Position numbers and translations under genes: made by a program. A stretch of DNA of 51,624 nucleotides from Cuspidothrix issatschenkoi CHARLIE-1 (GTDB taxonomy: Bacteria; Cyanobacteriota; Cyanobacteriia; Cyanobacteriales; Nostocaceae), in NCBI RefSeq assembly GCF_002934005.1, contig NZ_PGEM01000072.1, forward strand, positions 3,973 to 55,596, written 5' to 3'. Below, piece after piece: positions 51,546-51,624 of this stretch. The notes under the pieces were generated by a model. It was not told the DNA's origin and made no database searches. It saw only the letters and a list, made by a program, of their open reading frames with translations. How positions within the stretch are numbered: the first letter of the stretch is position 1; each line of letters begins with the position of its first letter.

Positions 51546-51624
51546 ACAAACGCATGAATAAGGAGTTCAGCCACATCTTACGTAGGTCCTAACAATGAAA
51601 CCCTTTATATATATGCGTTATGGG
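51471..51624 (+). repeat. Direct repeat AACAATGAAACCCTTTAT, 120-base period
   Basis: AACAATGAAACCCTTTAT followed by a TATATGGGTTATGGG-like run occurs at 51471 and again at 51591, differing by two bases over the 34 visible. The second copy reaches the right edge of the window, so more copies may follow. Confidence 0.8.

Overview
The window looks like chromosomal DNA of a filamentous, heterocyst-type cyanobacterium (Nostocales). The evidence is the AT-rich base use, about two dozen copies of the cyanobacterial HIP1 octamer GCGATCGC (about one per 2 kb), and several genes typical of or restricted to cyanobacteria: petM, ycf39, DUF3285, DUF3153, DUF2949, DUF5340 and a CSP41-type epimerase. Heptamer repeats such as (TGACCAC)n and many small palindromes are also typical. 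The number of decayed genes and short inverted-repeat elements suggests a lineage undergoing genome erosion (Dolichospermum/Aphanizomenon or the Azolla symbiont would fit); the species is not determined. No rRNA, tRNA or CRISPR array was seen.

Layout. 1-2.7 kb: a transposase relic, a DUF2887/Rpn-type protein, a GDP-mannose-4,6-dehydratase-like gene, and a structured non-coding stretch that resembles a TnpB right end. 2.7-5.9 kb: a minus-strand housekeeping run (DUF3285, ybeY, dgkA, trpG) and a FetB-like permease. 6-10.4 kb: a DegT sugar aminotransferase, then a minus-strand isoprenoid/hopanoid group (squalene/phytoene synthase, hpnJ, an unknown gene and an NDH-2 relic). 10.9-18.7 kb: NYN/LabA-like protein, queD, a broken sterol-desaturase gene, a beta-helix/SLH surface protein, a DnaD-like unknown, DUF3153 lipoprotein, a TPR protein and argB. 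19.4-26.7 kb: a two-gene secreted barrel/low-complexity pair, lpdA, an S23-type four-helix protein, trpC, a TnpB relic and an alanine-glyoxylate aminotransferase. 27-33 kb: DUF192 lipoprotein, NblR-like regulator, NAD kinase, ycf39, petM, pdxA.

33-41.2 kb is a decayed defence-type area: a helicase/PLD gene interrupted by a 179-bp MITE, an intact 1262-residue Eco57I-type methylase, a response regulator, a MoeZ-like adenylyltransferase with a JAMM protease, and a heap of fused fragments of a Septu-like ATPase/HNH pair and a beta-carbonic anhydrase. 41.3-47.7 kb: formyl-THF cyclo-ligase, then a polysaccharide cluster (glycosyltransferase, sugar transferase, gmd, fcl) that would make GDP-fucose and start a lipid-linked glycan, and a CSP41 homologue. 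47.7-51.6 kb is mostly wreckage: a solo TnpB right end, five MITE-like elements, a Rieske oxygenase pseudogene, a duplicated fragment of holA, a truncated IS transposase, and two small intact genes (an unknown helical protein and YbjN).

The most interesting signals are: (i) three related TnpB right-end/omega-RNA-like remnants, two abutting the 3' ends of trpG and csp41 with the guide position reading antisense into those genes; (ii) a TnpB-derived frame that stays open although its RuvC core is deleted; (iii) an uncharacterised secreted barrel/low-complexity operon; and (iv) several gene relics and MITEs whose boundaries can be read to the base.
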